Assembly: GCA_963700425.1 (NCBI GenBank)
Contig: CAVOXO010000003.1
Span: 496,001 to 560,000 of the forward strand
DNA length: 64,000 bases
DNA from: CAVOXO01 sp963700425
GTDB lineage: Bacteria > Actinomycetota > Acidimicrobiia > Acidimicrobiales > Microtrichaceae
Reading direction: 5' to 3'
Shown one piece after another: positions 55,651 through 64,000 of this stretch. Both the position numbers and the translations under genes were made by a program. The notes under the pieces were generated by a model that was given only the letters and a program-made list of their open reading frames with translations, ran no database searches and was not told the origin of the DNA. How positions within the stretch are numbered: position 1 is the stretch's first letter; every line of letters begins with the position of its first letter.

Positions 55651-56422
55651 GTGCTCGCAGAGCTCGAATTCCCGCCCATCGATCACATCGTCGAATGGCC
55701 AGAGGCCTTCTTCGAGGGCACCCCGTTCGGATTCAACAAGATCGCCCTGATCTCGTTCATCGCCGTCGCGGCGCCGGCGATCATGTTCCTGATCGCCCAG
55801 GCGAAGTACAAGTCGCGCCAGATCCCGAGGGGCGTGCAGACGGTCACGGAGTCCTCGGTCGAGTTCGTCGAGAAGCAGGTGGTCATGCCGACCATCGGTC
55901 CCGACGGGATGCGCTATCTCCCGATGCTCATCTCGATGTTCTTCTTCATCTTCATCGGCAACCTCTTCGAGATCATCCCGACGTCGCACATGCCGGCCAA
56001 CGCCCGCATGGCCAACCCGGCGATGCTGGCGATCGTCGCCTGGGTCACCTTCGTCGGGTGTCGGACTCAAGCACAACGGGCTGAGCTATCTGAAGGAGTC
56101 CTTGTTCCCGCCCGGCGTCCCCAAGGCCCTGTACCTGCTGGTGACGCCGATCGAGTTGATCTCGACCTTCATCGTTCGACCGTTCTCGCTGGCCGTCCGG
56201 CTCTTCGCCAACATGTTGGCCGGCCACATCCTGCTGGTGACGTTCTCGGTGCTCTGCATCACCCTGTTCCAGGCCAACCTCCTGATCCTGGCCTGGTTGG
56301 GAGCGTTTCCCATGCTGGTGGCCTTCACCGGCTTCGAACTCATGGTGGCGTTTCTGCAGGCCTACATCTTCACGCTTCTCACCGGCGTCTACATCGGCGG
56401 TGCTCTGCACCCCGCTCACTGA
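55651..56422 (+). CDS. atpB: ATP synthase F0 subunit a (one frameshift)
   Basis: The product is about 257 residues. It contains GPDGMRYLPMLISMFFFIFI, NLFEIIPTSHMPANARM and, after the break near 56060, SYLKESLFPPGVPKALYLLV, then ISTFIVRPFSLAVRLFANML, where the Arg of the AVRLFANMLAGH segment is the essential proton-channel residue. It ends FELMVAFLQAYIFTLLTGVY. It forms the proton half-channels with the c-ring. GTG 55651 has AAGGAG 8 nt upstream. Confidence 0.94.
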
Positions 56423-56512
56423 TCCATCCACGGTCGGAACCCTCCGGCCAACGACCTGACACAACCCCGCCCCTGGCGCACCCAGCGGCGAACAACAGGA
56501 GAACCAACAGCA

Positions 56513-56809
56513 ATGAGCACTCTCAACCACGTCGCCCAGTTCGTCGCCCAGCAGGCCACGGAGCCCCCGCTGACTCCCGAGGAATTCAAGGCTGCCGAGG
56601 CTGCCGGCGGCGCCGGAATGGCCTACGGCCTCGCGGCCATCGGCCCGGGCATCGGCATCGGCTACCTCGTCGGCCAGGCCGTCCAGGCCATGGCCCGCCA
56701 GCCCGAGTCGGCCGGCCAGGTCCAGACCACGATGTTCCTCGGCATCGCCTTCACCGAGGCGCTCGCCCTCATCGGCTTCGTCGTCTTCATCCTCCTCAAG
56801 TTCGTCTGA
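56513..56809 (+). CDS. atpE: ATP synthase F0 subunit c
   Basis: The 98-residue protein has a 30-residue N-terminal extension, helix 1 GMAYGLAAIGPGIGIGYLVG, polar loop ARQPE (RQP at 62-64) and helix 2 TTMFLGIAFTEALALIGFVV with the ion-binding Glu82. Residues around Glu82 (TEA, no Ser/Thr after it) fit proton rather than sodium coupling. The N-terminal extension is longer than in most c subunits. It starts at ATG 56513 with GGAGAA upstream. Confidence 0.95.
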   Translation: MSTLNHVAQFVAQQATEPPLTPEEFKAAEAAGGAGMAYGLAAIGPGIGIGYLVGQAVQAMARQPESAGQVQTTMFLGIAFTEALALIGFVVFILLKFV

Positions 56810-56855
56810 ACAACTCAGAGGTCCTGTCGGAGTCGTTCGTCCTAGGAGCACATCA

Positions 56856-57396
56856 ATGCTTGGAATCCTGAGTCTCATCGGGGCCGAGGCCGCCGAGGAG
56901 GTGGCCAACCCGGTTCTCCCCGACCGTCCCCGAGATGGTGTGGGGGGCAATCTTCTTCTTCTCCCTGTGGGCGCTCATGCGCACCGTGTTGTTGCCACCC
57001 ATCCGCAAGGAGATGGCGGCACGGACCGAGCAGATCCGTGCCGATCAGGAGGCAGCGGAGAAGGCACGGGCCGACGCCGAGGGGGTCCGTCGCGACTACG
57101 ACGCCACGCTGGCCGAGGCACGGGCCGAGGCCGCGAGAATCGTGGACGATGCCCGCCAGACAGCAGACGCCGCTCGCAACGAGGTGGTCGGAGCGGCCGA
57201 TGCCGAGATGGCAGCGGCCCGCGCCGCGGCGCTCGTCGACGTCGAATCCCAGCGTGAGGCAGCCCTCGGGTCGATCAGGGAAGCCGTGGGCATCATCGCG
57301 GCTGCCGCCGCCGAGAGGGTCGTCGAGCGGCCCGTCGACCCGACCGCGGCCGCATCGGCGACCGCTCGGGTACTCGATGCAGAGCGGGAGGGCTGA
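56856..57396 (+). CDS. atpF: ATP synthase F0 subunit b (one frameshift)
   Basis: The product is about 180 residues: a short N terminus (MLGILSLIGAEAAEEVANPV), after a shift near 56930 one membrane helix (MVWGAIFFFSLWALMRTVLL), then a long Ala/Glu/Arg-rich coiled coil (EMAARTEQIRADQEAAEKAR). It forms half of the peripheral stalk. A second b-type gene follows directly, so the stalk is probably a b/b' heterodimer. Confidence 0.88.
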
Positions 57397-57404
57397 GGAA
57401 CACC

Positions 57405-57939
57405 ATGGACACCCTGATGATGTTGGCATCCGAGGAGGGCAACGGCTTCTGGCTGCCCGCCGACAAGCGCGAAGTGCTGTGGGGAACGTTGGCGTTCCTC
57501 ATCGTGATGGGGCTTCTCTACAAGTTCGCCTGGCCGTCGATCCGCACGGCGATGACCGGCCGGACCGAGCGGATAGGCGAGAGCCTGGATGAGGCAGCCG
57601 AATTGCGAGCGGCCGCCGAGGCCGAGCGTGACGAGATCAAGAGCGCTCTCGCCGACAGCGATACCGAGGCGGCTCGAATCGTCGCCGAGGCCCGTGACAC
57701 CGCATCGACTCTCATCGCGGACGCCGCCGCCCGGGCCGAGGCCGACGCAGCGGCCATCAGGGAACGAATTCCTGCCGAGATCGAGGCCGCTCACCCGATC
57801 CGCCCAGGGCGACCTGTCCGCCGAGGTGTCGAGGCTGTCCCTGGCCGCCACCGAGGAGGTCGTCGCCGAGCAGCTCGACGAGGCGACCCAGCAGGGCCTG
57901 ATCGAGAGCTACATCTCCCAGATCGGCGCGAGGAACTGA
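57405..57939 (+). CDS. ATP synthase F0 second b-type subunit (one frameshift)
   Basis: The product is about 178 residues: membrane helix VLWGTLAFLIVMGLLYKFAW, then a coiled coil (RTERIGESLDEAAELRAAAE and ARIVAEARDTASTLIADAAA) and, after a shift near 57795, RLSLAATEEVVAEQLDEATQ, ending YISQIGARN. The C terminus resembles a standard AtpF end that meets delta. Together with the preceding gene it makes a two-b stalk. In mycobacteria the second b is fused to delta; here delta is separate and starts 2 nt after this stop. Confidence 0.88.
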
Positions 57940-57940
57940 C

Positions 57941-58468
57941 ATGACCGATGCCGAAATCAACGCCTACGCCGACGCCATGGTGGCCGTCGCCGCCGCCGAA
58001 GGTGTGACCGCCCAGGTCGAAGAGGAGCTGTTCAGGTTCGCCCGGGCTGTCGAGGGCAACGAAGAACTCCGGACCGTCCTGGCGGACACCCGGCTTCCCG
58101 TGGAACGCCGGACCCAGATCGTCGAGGACCTGCTGGGCTCGGTCGCGACGCGGACCACGTCGTCGCTGGCCTCCCTGCTCATCGCCAACGCCCGGATCGG
58201 GGATCTCACCGAGATCGTCGATCGGTTCGGCGAACGCTCTGCCGGAACGCGGGGCGAGCTCGTGGCCGAGGTGCGCTCGGCTGTGGCACTCTCCGAGGAC
58301 CAGAAGCAGCGTCTCGCCGAGGCTCTGACGAACCAGCACGGATCCGACGTGACCGTTCGCAACATCATCGATCCGACCGTCGTGGGCGGCGTCGTCACCC
58401 AGGTGGGAGACACCCTTCTCGACGGTTCCGTACGTACCCGCCTGGGCCAGTTGCGCGACGCCTTCTGA
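57941..58468 (+). CDS. atpH: ATP synthase F1 subunit delta
   Basis: The 175-residue protein has the N-terminal helical domain (YADAMVAVAAAEGVTAQVEE and LFRFARAVEGNEELRTVLAD) and the C-terminal domain ending in the diagnostic VRNIIDPTVVGGVVTQVGDT, LLDGSVRTRLGQLRDAF. It couples the b stalk to the alpha subunits. It starts at ATG 57941. The frame is intact. Confidence 0.94.
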   Translation: MTDAEINAYADAMVAVAAAEGVTAQVEEELFRFARAVEGNEELRTVLADTRLPVERRTQIVEDLLGSVATRTTSSLASLLIANARIGDLTEIVDRFGERSAGTRGELVAEVRSAVALSEDQKQRLAEALTNQHGSDVTVRNIIDPTVVGGVVTQVGDTLLDGSVRTRLGQLRDAF

Positions 58469-58515
58469 GGCGTCGCGGCACCGGGTCACCACTTCGACCG
58501 AAAGAGCAACGAGAC

Positions 58516-60144
58516 ATGGCAGAGATGACGATCAACACCGCGGACATCACCGCCGCGATCCGCAAGAACCTCGAGGGATTCTCCCCCGACGTCTCGGTGG
58601 GTCAGGTCGGCCGCATCATCGAGGTCGGCGACGGGATCGCCCGGGTGTCGGGCCTGCCCGACGCGGCGGTCAACGAGATCCTGGAATTCGAGTCCGGCAC
58701 GGTGGGTCTCGCCCTCAACCTCGACGAGGATTCGATCGGCGCCGTGGTGCTGGGTGAGGTCGATGACATCGAAGAGGGCCAGGCCGTGCGTGCGACCGGA
58801 GAGATCCTCAGCGTCCCGGTCGGCGACGGCATGTTGGGTCGCGTCGTCAACGTGATGGGGCAACCCATCGACGGCAAGGGGCCGCTCTCCAACGTCGTCG
58901 AGCGGCGCATGGAGGTGCAGGCTCCGGGAATCACCGGCCGCAAGCCGGTGCACGAGCCGCTCCAGACCGGGATCAAGTCGATCGATTCGCTCATCCCGGT
59001 CGGCCGTGGCCAGCGGGAGCTCATCATCGGCGACCGCAAGACGGGCAAGACCACGGTGGCGATCGACACGATCATGAACCAGGCCGGTCTGGGCGTGAAG
59101 TGCATCTACGTGGCCATCGGGCAGAAGGCCTCGACGGTCGCGCAGATCGTCGCCCGCCTCGAGGAAGCCGGGGCCATGGAGTACACGGTGGTCGTGGTGG
59201 CACCCGCCTCCGATCCGGCACCGTTCAAGTTCCTGGCCCCCTATTCGGGTTGCGCCATGGGTCAGCATTGGATGGAGCAGGGCGATCACGCGCTCGCGGT
59301 GTACGACGATCTGTCCAAGCAGGCCGAGGCCTACCGCCAGGTCTCGCTCCTCCTGCGCCGCCCACCGGGCCGTGAGGCCTACCCCGGAGACGTCTTCTAC
59401 CTCCACTCCCGGCTTCTGGAGCGCGCCGCCAAGCTGTCCGACGAGCTCGGTGCCGGATCGCTCACCGCCCTTCCGATCATCGAGACCAAGGCCGGAGACG
59501 TCTCCGCGTACATTCCGACCAACGTGATCTCGATCACCGACGGTCAGATCTTTCTCCAGGACGACCTGTTCAAGTCGGGCGTGCGGCCCGCCATCGACGT
59601 GGGGATCTCGGTCTCCAGGGTCGGTTCCGCCGCACAGATCAAGGCGATGAAGACGGCGGTCGGAACGCTCAAATCCGACCTGCAGCAGTTCCGTGAGCTC
59701 GAAGCCTTCGCCGCGTTCGGTTCCGACCTCGACCCGGTGTCGAAGGCCCAGCTCGAGCGCGGATACCGACTCACCGAGCTGCTGAAGCAGGGTGTGGGCG
59801 AGCCGATGGCCGTCGAGGACCAGGTCGTCGTTCTGTTCGCCGGAACCCGCGGGCACCTCGACGGCATCGCCGTCGCCGACGTCGCTCGGTTCGAGTCCGA
59901 GCTCGTCGACTGGTTCCGCTCCCGCCACAGTGGGCTCCTGTCGGAGATCGTCGACACGGGCAAGGTGGACGAGGACGCCGTCGAGGCCGGCGTCACCGCC
60001 TTCCTCGAACAGTTCGAGCGGACGGTGATCGACGACGTCGAACCGGACGCCGACGATCCCGGCGACGCCACCACGACGATCGCCACCGCGGCGCATCACC
60101 TGCCCGAAGAAGAGACCGTCCGCGACGACGAGACCCCGCGATAG
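58516..60144 (+). CDS. atpA: ATP synthase F1 subunit alpha
   Basis: The 542-residue protein has PDVSVGQVGRIIEVGDGIAR, the non-catalytic nucleotide site GDRKTGKTTVAIDTI (Walker A near residue 172), QHWMEQGDHALAVYDDLSKQ, PPGREAYPGDVFYLHSRLLE and GISVSRVGSAAQIKAMK. It has an Asp/Glu/Thr-rich C-terminal tail of about 30 residues beyond the usual end. Regulatory C-terminal extensions of alpha are known in mycobacteria, but this tail is different in sequence. It starts at ATG 58516 with GAGCAACGAG upstream. Confidence 0.97.
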   Translation: MAEMTINTADITAAIRKNLEGFSPDVSVGQVGRIIEVGDGIARVSGLPDAAVNEILEFESGTVGLALNLDEDSIGAVVLGEVDDIEEGQAVRATGEILSVPVGDGMLGRVVNVMGQPIDGKGPLSNVVERRMEVQAPGITGRKPVHEPLQTGIKSIDSLIPVGRGQRELIIGDRKTGKTTVAIDTIMNQAGLGVKCIYVAIGQKASTVAQIVARLEEAGAMEYTVVVVAPASDPAPFKFLAPYSGCAMGQHWMEQGDHALAVYDDLSKQAEAYRQVSLLLRRPPGREAYPGDVFYLHSRLLERAAKLSDELGAGSLTALPIIETKAGDVSAYIPTNVISITDGQIFLQDDLFKSGVRPAIDVGISVSRVGSAAQIKAMKTAVGTLKSDLQQFRELEAFAAFGSDLDPVSKAQLERGYRLTELLKQGVGEPMAVEDQVVVLFAGTRGHLDGIAVADVARFESELVDWFRSRHSGLLSEIVDTGKVDEDAVEAGVTAFLEQFERTVIDDVEPDADDPGDATTTIATAAHHLPEEETVRDDETPR

Positions 60145-60159
60145 GACTGAGGACACACC

Positions 60160-61125
60160 GTGCCGGGCGCACAAGAACGAGTACTCCGACGCCGCATTGC
60201 GAGCGTTCAGAACACCAAGAAGATCACTCGTGCGATGGAGCTCATCGCCGCGACCCGGGTTGTCAAGGCCCAGACGGCCGCCAACGACGCGCGTCCCTAC
60301 AGCCAGCAGATCACCAAGGTCATCACCAACCTCGCCGCAGCGGGCGTCGAGGTCAGCCATCCGCTGCTCCGACCGGCCACCGACATCAAGAAGGTCGGTG
60401 TGATCGCCATCTCCTCCGACAGGGGGATGGCCGGGGCCTACAACTCGTCGGTGATCAGGGCCGCCGAACGTGAGATCGACGCGGCGAGAACGGCGGGGCG
60501 TGAGTACTCGCTGGTGACGGTGGGGAAGAAGGCCGAGGGCTACTTCAGGTTCCGCCACTTCCGTATCGACGCCGCCTTCAACGGGATGACCGATCGTCCC
60601 ACCTACGAGGACGCCCGGACCGTGGCGGCCGAGGTGACCCGACTCTTCGAGACCGATGTCGACGTCATCGAGCTCGTCTACACCGAATTCGTGACCATCG
60701 GCTCCCAGAACGTCGTCGTACGTCGATTCCTGCCGCTCGACACGGCGGATGCCGCCTCGATGGCGAGCGGCCCGCAGGCGGGCGTCGAGTTCGAGCCGTC
60801 GGCGGCGGCGGTTCTCGAAGCCCTGCTGCCGCGGTACGTCGAAGGGCGCCTGTTCTCCGCTCTCCTCGACGCCTCGGCCTCCGAACACGCCAACCGCCAG
60901 AGGGCCATGAAGTCGGCCACCGACAACGCCCAGGAGATGATCATCAAGCTCCAGCGGAAGATGAACCAGGCTCGCCAGGACGCCATCACCACCGAGATCA
61001 TGGAGATCATCAGCGGCGCGGAGGCTCTGTCGGCCGACAAGGGCGAGCCCGATGACCTCCTCCTGGACCACCTGAACTCCGATCCGTTCCCCCATGCCAT
61101 CGGCCGCCACTCGTTCAACAAGTAG
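60160..61125 (+). CDS. atpG: ATP synthase F1 subunit gamma
   Basis: The 321-residue protein begins RVLRRRIASVQNTKKITRAM and has ELIAATRVVKAQ (N-terminal rotor helix), ISSDRGMAGAYNSSVIRAAE, and the C-terminal helix ASEHANRQRAMKSATDNAQE with NQARQDAITTEIMEIISGAE. It is longer than the common form of about 290 residues, with extra C-terminal residues after EALS. It starts at GTG 60160. Confidence 0.96.
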   Translation: MPGAQERVLRRRIASVQNTKKITRAMELIAATRVVKAQTAANDARPYSQQITKVITNLAAAGVEVSHPLLRPATDIKKVGVIAISSDRGMAGAYNSSVIRAAEREIDAARTAGREYSLVTVGKKAEGYFRFRHFRIDAAFNGMTDRPTYEDARTVAAEVTRLFETDVDVIELVYTEFVTIGSQNVVVRRFLPLDTADAASMASGPQAGVEFEPSAAAVLEALLPRYVEGRLFSALLDASASEHANRQRAMKSATDNAQEMIIKLQRKMNQARQDAITTEIMEIISGAEALSADKGEPDDLLLDHLNSDPFPHAIGRHSFNK

Positions 61126-61192
61126 ATCTGCACCCATCGATGCGCCGACACACCCAGGCGCCGACACCGACTCCACGAGGAGACATCGCACC

Positions 61193-62647
61193 ATGAGCAC
61201 CACCGACACCGAACTGAAGGACGGCTGGGTCGTCGCCATCGCCGGCCCGGTCGTCGACGTCGAGTTCCCCGCCGACGGCCTTCCCGGCATCAACGCCATG
61301 TTGACCTTCGACGTGGAGGTCGACGGGGACGTCATCACCATCGCCGCCGAGGTCGCCCAGCAGATCGGCGATCACCGGGTGAGGGCCATCGCTCTCAAGC
61401 CGACCGACGGTCTGGTGCGCGGCACGGTGGTCCGCAACACCGGTCACGGGATCCAGGTCCCGGTGGGGGACGTCACGTTGGGTCACGTGTTCAACGTGAT
61501 CGGTGAGCCCCTCGACGTCTCCGAGGACGAGCTCGACATCACTGATCGCTGGGAGATCCACCGTCAGGCACCCGACTTCGACTCGCTCGAACCCCAGGCC
61601 AAGATGTTCGAGACGGGGATCAAGGTCATCGACCTGCTCACCCCCTATCCCGAAGGCGGCAAGATCGGGCTGTTCGGTGGTGCGGGAGTCGGCAAGACCG
61701 TCCTCATCACCGAGATGATCAACCGCGTGGCCTCCAACCACGGCGGTGTGTCGGTGTTCGCCGGCGTCGGGGAGCGGACCCGTGAGGGAACCGACCTGTT
61801 CATCGAGATGGGCGAGACGATGATGGGTGGAACCGATCAGTCGGTTCTCACCAAGGCCGCCCTCACCTTCGGCCAGATGGACGAGCCGCCCGGTGTGCGC
61901 CTGAGGGTGGCACTCTCCGCGCTGACGATGGCGGAGTACTTCCGCGATGTCCAGCACCAGGACGTGTTGTTGTTCATCGACAACATCTTCCGGTTCACCC
62001 AGGCCGGCATGGAGGTCTCCACGCTGTTGGGTCGCATGCCCTCCGCCGTGGGCTACCAGCCCACTCTCGCCGACGAGATGGGGGCACTCCAGGAGCGGAT
62101 CACGTCGACCGGTGGTCGCTCGATCACCTCGCTCCAGGCGGTGTACGTTCCCGCCGACGACTACACCGACCCCGCGCCGTTCACGTCGTTCACCCACTTC
62201 GACGGCACCACCGAGTTGTCACGCGACATCGCGGCACTGGGTATCTACCCCGCCGTGGATCCGTTGTCCTCCACCTCCACCATCCTGGCGCCCGAGGTCG
62301 TGGGCGAGCGCCACTATCGGGTGGCCCGAGGAGTGCAGGAGATCCTCCAGCGCTACAAGGAGCTGCAGGACATCATCGCCATCCTGGGTCTCGACGAGCT
62401 GTCCGAGGAGGACCGCATCACCGTCGACCGGGCCCGCAAGGTCCAGAAGTTCCTCGCGCAGCCGATGTACGTGGCCGAGGTGTTCACCGGACTGCCGGGC
62501 ATCACCACGCCCGTCGACGAGACGATCGACAGCTTCGAAGCGCTCATCTCCGGCGAACTCGACGACCTGCCCGAGCAGGCCTTCTACAACGTGGGCGGCG
62601 CCGAGGATGCCCTCCGCAAGGCCAAGGACATCGAGAAGAACTCCTGA
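61193..62647 (+). CDS. atpD: ATP synthase F1 subunit beta
   Basis: The 484-residue catalytic subunit has VVAIAGPVVDVEFPADGLPG, Walker A GLFGGAGVGKTVLITEMIN (near residue 162), VFAGVGERTREGTDLFIEMG, VLLFIDNIFRFTQAGMEVST and the DELSEED motif as LDELSEEDRITV near the C terminus. It makes ATP at the interface with alpha. ATG 61193 has GAGGAGA 10 nt upstream. The frame is intact. Confidence 0.98.
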   Translation: MSTTDTELKDGWVVAIAGPVVDVEFPADGLPGINAMLTFDVEVDGDVITIAAEVAQQIGDHRVRAIALKPTDGLVRGTVVRNTGHGIQVPVGDVTLGHVFNVIGEPLDVSEDELDITDRWEIHRQAPDFDSLEPQAKMFETGIKVIDLLTPYPEGGKIGLFGGAGVGKTVLITEMINRVASNHGGVSVFAGVGERTREGTDLFIEMGETMMGGTDQSVLTKAALTFGQMDEPPGVRLRVALSALTMAEYFRDVQHQDVLLFIDNIFRFTQAGMEVSTLLGRMPSAVGYQPTLADEMGALQERITSTGGRSITSLQAVYVPADDYTDPAPFTSFTHFDGTTELSRDIAALGIYPAVDPLSSTSTILAPEVVGERHYRVARGVQEILQRYKELQDIIAILGLDELSEEDRITVDRARKVQKFLAQPMYVAEVFTGLPGITTPVDETIDSFEALISGELDDLPEQAFYNVGGAEDALRKAKDIEKNS

Positions 62648-62649
62648 CC

Positions 62650-63042
62650 ATGGCCCTTCACGTCGAACTCGTCAGTCCCGAATCCATCGCCTTCTCCGGC
62701 GATGCCACCATGGTGGTGGCGCGCGTCGCCGAGGGCGACATCGCGTTCCAGCCGGGTCACGTGCCCTTCGTCGGAACCCTCCAGACCCACCCCGTGCGGG
62801 TCATCATGGCCGATGGCGACGAGGTGACCATCGCCGTCCACCAGGGTTTCGTCGAGGTGTCCCACGACGACGTCACGATCCTGTCCGACGTCTGCGAGCT
62901 GGCCGAGGACATCGACGTCCGTCGGGCGACCGCCGCGCGGGAGCGCGCCGCAGCCCAGCTCGCTGCGGATGCCACCGACGACGCCGCCGCTGCGGCTCTC
63001 AGACGGGCCGAGGTGCGCCTGATGGTGGCGGGCGCTCAGTAG
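62650..63042 (+). CDS. atpC: ATP synthase F1 subunit epsilon
   Basis: The 130-residue protein has the N-terminal beta-sandwich (VELVSPESIAFSGDATMVVA, DIAFQPGHVPFVGTLQTHPV) and a short C-terminal helix pair rich in Ala and Arg (RRATAARERAAAQLAADATD). It starts 2 nt after the beta stop. It ends overlapping the convergent glpX gene by 7 bp and closes the operon. Confidence 0.94.
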   Translation: MALHVELVSPESIAFSGDATMVVARVAEGDIAFQPGHVPFVGTLQTHPVRVIMADGDEVTIAVHQGFVEVSHDDVTILSDVCELAEDIDVRRATAARERAAAQLAADATDDAAAAALRRAEVRLMVAGAQ

Positions 63043-64000
63043 TCGTACTTGTCAGGACGGTGCTGGGCGTTGACCATGCGCACGGTTCCCGATTGTGAGC
63101 GCATCACCAGCGACTGCGTTGTCGCCCGTCGGCCCGCATAGTGGACGCCGTCGAGTAGCTCGCCGTCGGTGATCCCGGTCGCGGCGAAGAAGCAGTTGTC
63201 GCTGGAGATCAGGTCGTCCTGGGTGAGGACCGCGTCGAGGTCGTATCCCGCGGCGACGGCTGCGTCGCGTTCGGCGTCGTTGCGTGGCCACAGCCGACCC
63301 TGCTGGGAGCCGCCCATCGACTTCATGGCCGCGGCGGCGATCACTCCTTCGGGTGTGCCGCCGATGCCGAACATGATGTCGGCGCCGGAATCGGGCCACG
63401 CCGTGGAGATCGCGCCGGCCACGTCACCGTCGGGGATGAGCCGGATCCGGGCCCCCGCGCTCCGCACCTCGTCGATGAGATCACGGTGGCGGTCGCGGTC
63501 GAGGATCACCGCCGTCAGGTCGCGGACCCCGGTGCCCTTCGCCTCGGCCACCCGGTTCAGGTTCTCGGTCACCGACTCGTTGATGTCGATCACGTGGGCC
63601 GCATCGGGGCCGACGGCCAGCTTGTCCATGTAGACGCAGGGGCCGGGATTGAACATCGACCCGCGGTCGGCCACGGCGATCACGGCGATCGCATTGCCGC
63701 GGCCCAGGGCGGTGAGCGTGGTTCCGTCGATGGGGTCGACGGCGATGTCGCATTCGAACCCGTCGCCGTTTCCGACCTCCTCGCCGTTGAACAGCATGGG
63801 CGCCTCGTCCTTCTCGCCCTCCCCGATGATCACCGTGCCGGTCATGTCGACCGAACGGAGCATGTGGCGCATGGCGTCCACGGCGGCACCGTCAGCGCCG
63901 TTCTTGTCGCCGCGACCCATCCATCGGGAGGCTGCGAGCGCCGCGGCCTCGGTGACGCGCACGAGTTCGAGTGCGAGGTTGCGGTCCGGGTTCTGCTTGG
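63036..64000 (-). CDS. glpX: Fructose-1,6-bisphosphatase class II (N terminus cut by window end)
   Basis: At least 321 residues are present. Motifs are SRWMGRGDKNGADGAAVDAM, TGTVIIGEGEKDEAPMLFNG, ECDIAVDPIDGTTLTALGRG (metal-binding DPIDGT), LIPDGDVAGAIST, IMFGIGGTPEGVIAAAAMKS, and the C-terminal LRSQSGTVRM-like VMRSQSGTVRMVNAQH. It hydrolyses fructose 1,6-bisphosphate in gluconeogenesis. The open frame runs past the ATG at 63962 to the window edge (NPDRNLALELVRVTEA), which matches the usual GlpX N terminus, so the true start lies outside. Confidence 0.96.
   Translation of the reverse strand, partial: KQNPDRNLALELVRVTEAAALAASRWMGRGDKNGADGAAVDAMRHMLRSVDMTGTVIIGEGEKDEAPMLFNGEEVGNGDGFECDIAVDPIDGTTLTALGRGNAIAVIAVADRGSMFNPGPCVYMDKLAVGPDAAHVIDINESVTENLNRVAEAKGTGVRDLTAVILDRDRHRDLIDEVRSAGARIRLIPDGDVAGAISTAWPDSGADIMFGIGGTPEGVIAAAAMKSMGGSQQGRLWPRNDAERDAAVAAGYDLDAVLTQDDLISSDNCFFAATGITDGELLDGVHYAGRRATTQSLVMRSQSGTVRMVNAQHRPDKYDY

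Noticed and set aside
56513..56809. Sodium-type c subunit
   Set aside because: The residue after Glu82 is Ala and the other sodium ligands (helix-1 Gln and helix-2 Ser/Thr) are not in place.
58486..61341. A 951-codon open frame on the minus strand opposite atpA-atpG-atpD
   Set aside because: It is the mirror of highly conserved ATP synthase genes; high GC at third positions leaves the complementary frame open. It has no ribosome site or domain.

Overview
The window looks like chromosome of a high-GC actinobacterium, most likely of the class Acidimicrobiia (inferred from gene content and order, not from a search). Marker genes are a WhiB1-type Fe-S regulator beside a PdtaS-like kinase, the actinobacterial trio histidine phosphatase/DUF3090/SCO1664 family, a family 5 uracil-DNA glycosylase, a LytR-CpsA-Psr protein, DUF3107, and a rho-rpmE-prfA-prmC-tsaC-rpiB-glyA-wecA-atp neighbourhood. 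Nothing looks like phage, IS element or CRISPR. A strong technical feature is that about 30 genes, many of them essential (etfA, lysA, hom, atpB, atpF), are broken by one or more single-base frameshifts of both signs. I read these as sequence errors and annotate the genes as whole CDSs. Layout: 0-4.5 kb holds DUF3107, two ArsA-like ATPases and a PdtaS-like kinase in one operon, facing whiB1 with a CRP-like site in its promoter. 4.6-11.2 kb holds a glycerophosphodiesterase and then, on the minus strand, a cobalamin riboswitch followed by an alpha/alpha-toroid secreted protein, a DUF4430-like surface protein and a complete ECF transporter (T, fused A-A', S). This looks like a bacterial counterpart of transcobalamin/intrinsic factor split over two genes. 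11.2-15.1 kb holds a lipid kinase, etfBA and an OmpA/BON protein. 15.2-20.5 kb is a heavily frameshifted stretch with the SCO1664/DUF3090/phosphatase operon, udgB, a lipoprotein, an F420-type FrhB protein and DUF2752. 20.5-25.6 kb holds an acyl-CoA dehydrogenase behind a palindromic operator, an LCP protein, a DMT exporter, and an arsR-CDF zinc-efflux pair. 25.6-36.3 kb holds tRNA-Arg(CCG), argS, lysA, a GGDEF-EAL protein, hom, thrC, an apgM-type probable homoserine kinase and rho. The Rho has lost its P-loop lysines and its arginine finger. 36.3-47.2 kb holds rpmE, an unknown protein, prfA, prmC, tsaC, a cNMP-binding protein, a thiolase-like protein, rpiB, a sterol-desaturase-like protein, glyA and a WecA-type transferase. 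47.2-54.4 kb is an accessory insert with an amidohydrolase divergent from a branched-chain-amino-acid-type ABC transporter across a perfect 29-bp palindrome. 54.4-63 kb is the ATP synthase operon with small membrane genes in front, followed convergently by glpX, which is cut by the window end. Many intergenic starts carry a TANNNT hexamer 6-9 nt before the start codon, so leaderless transcription seems common here.
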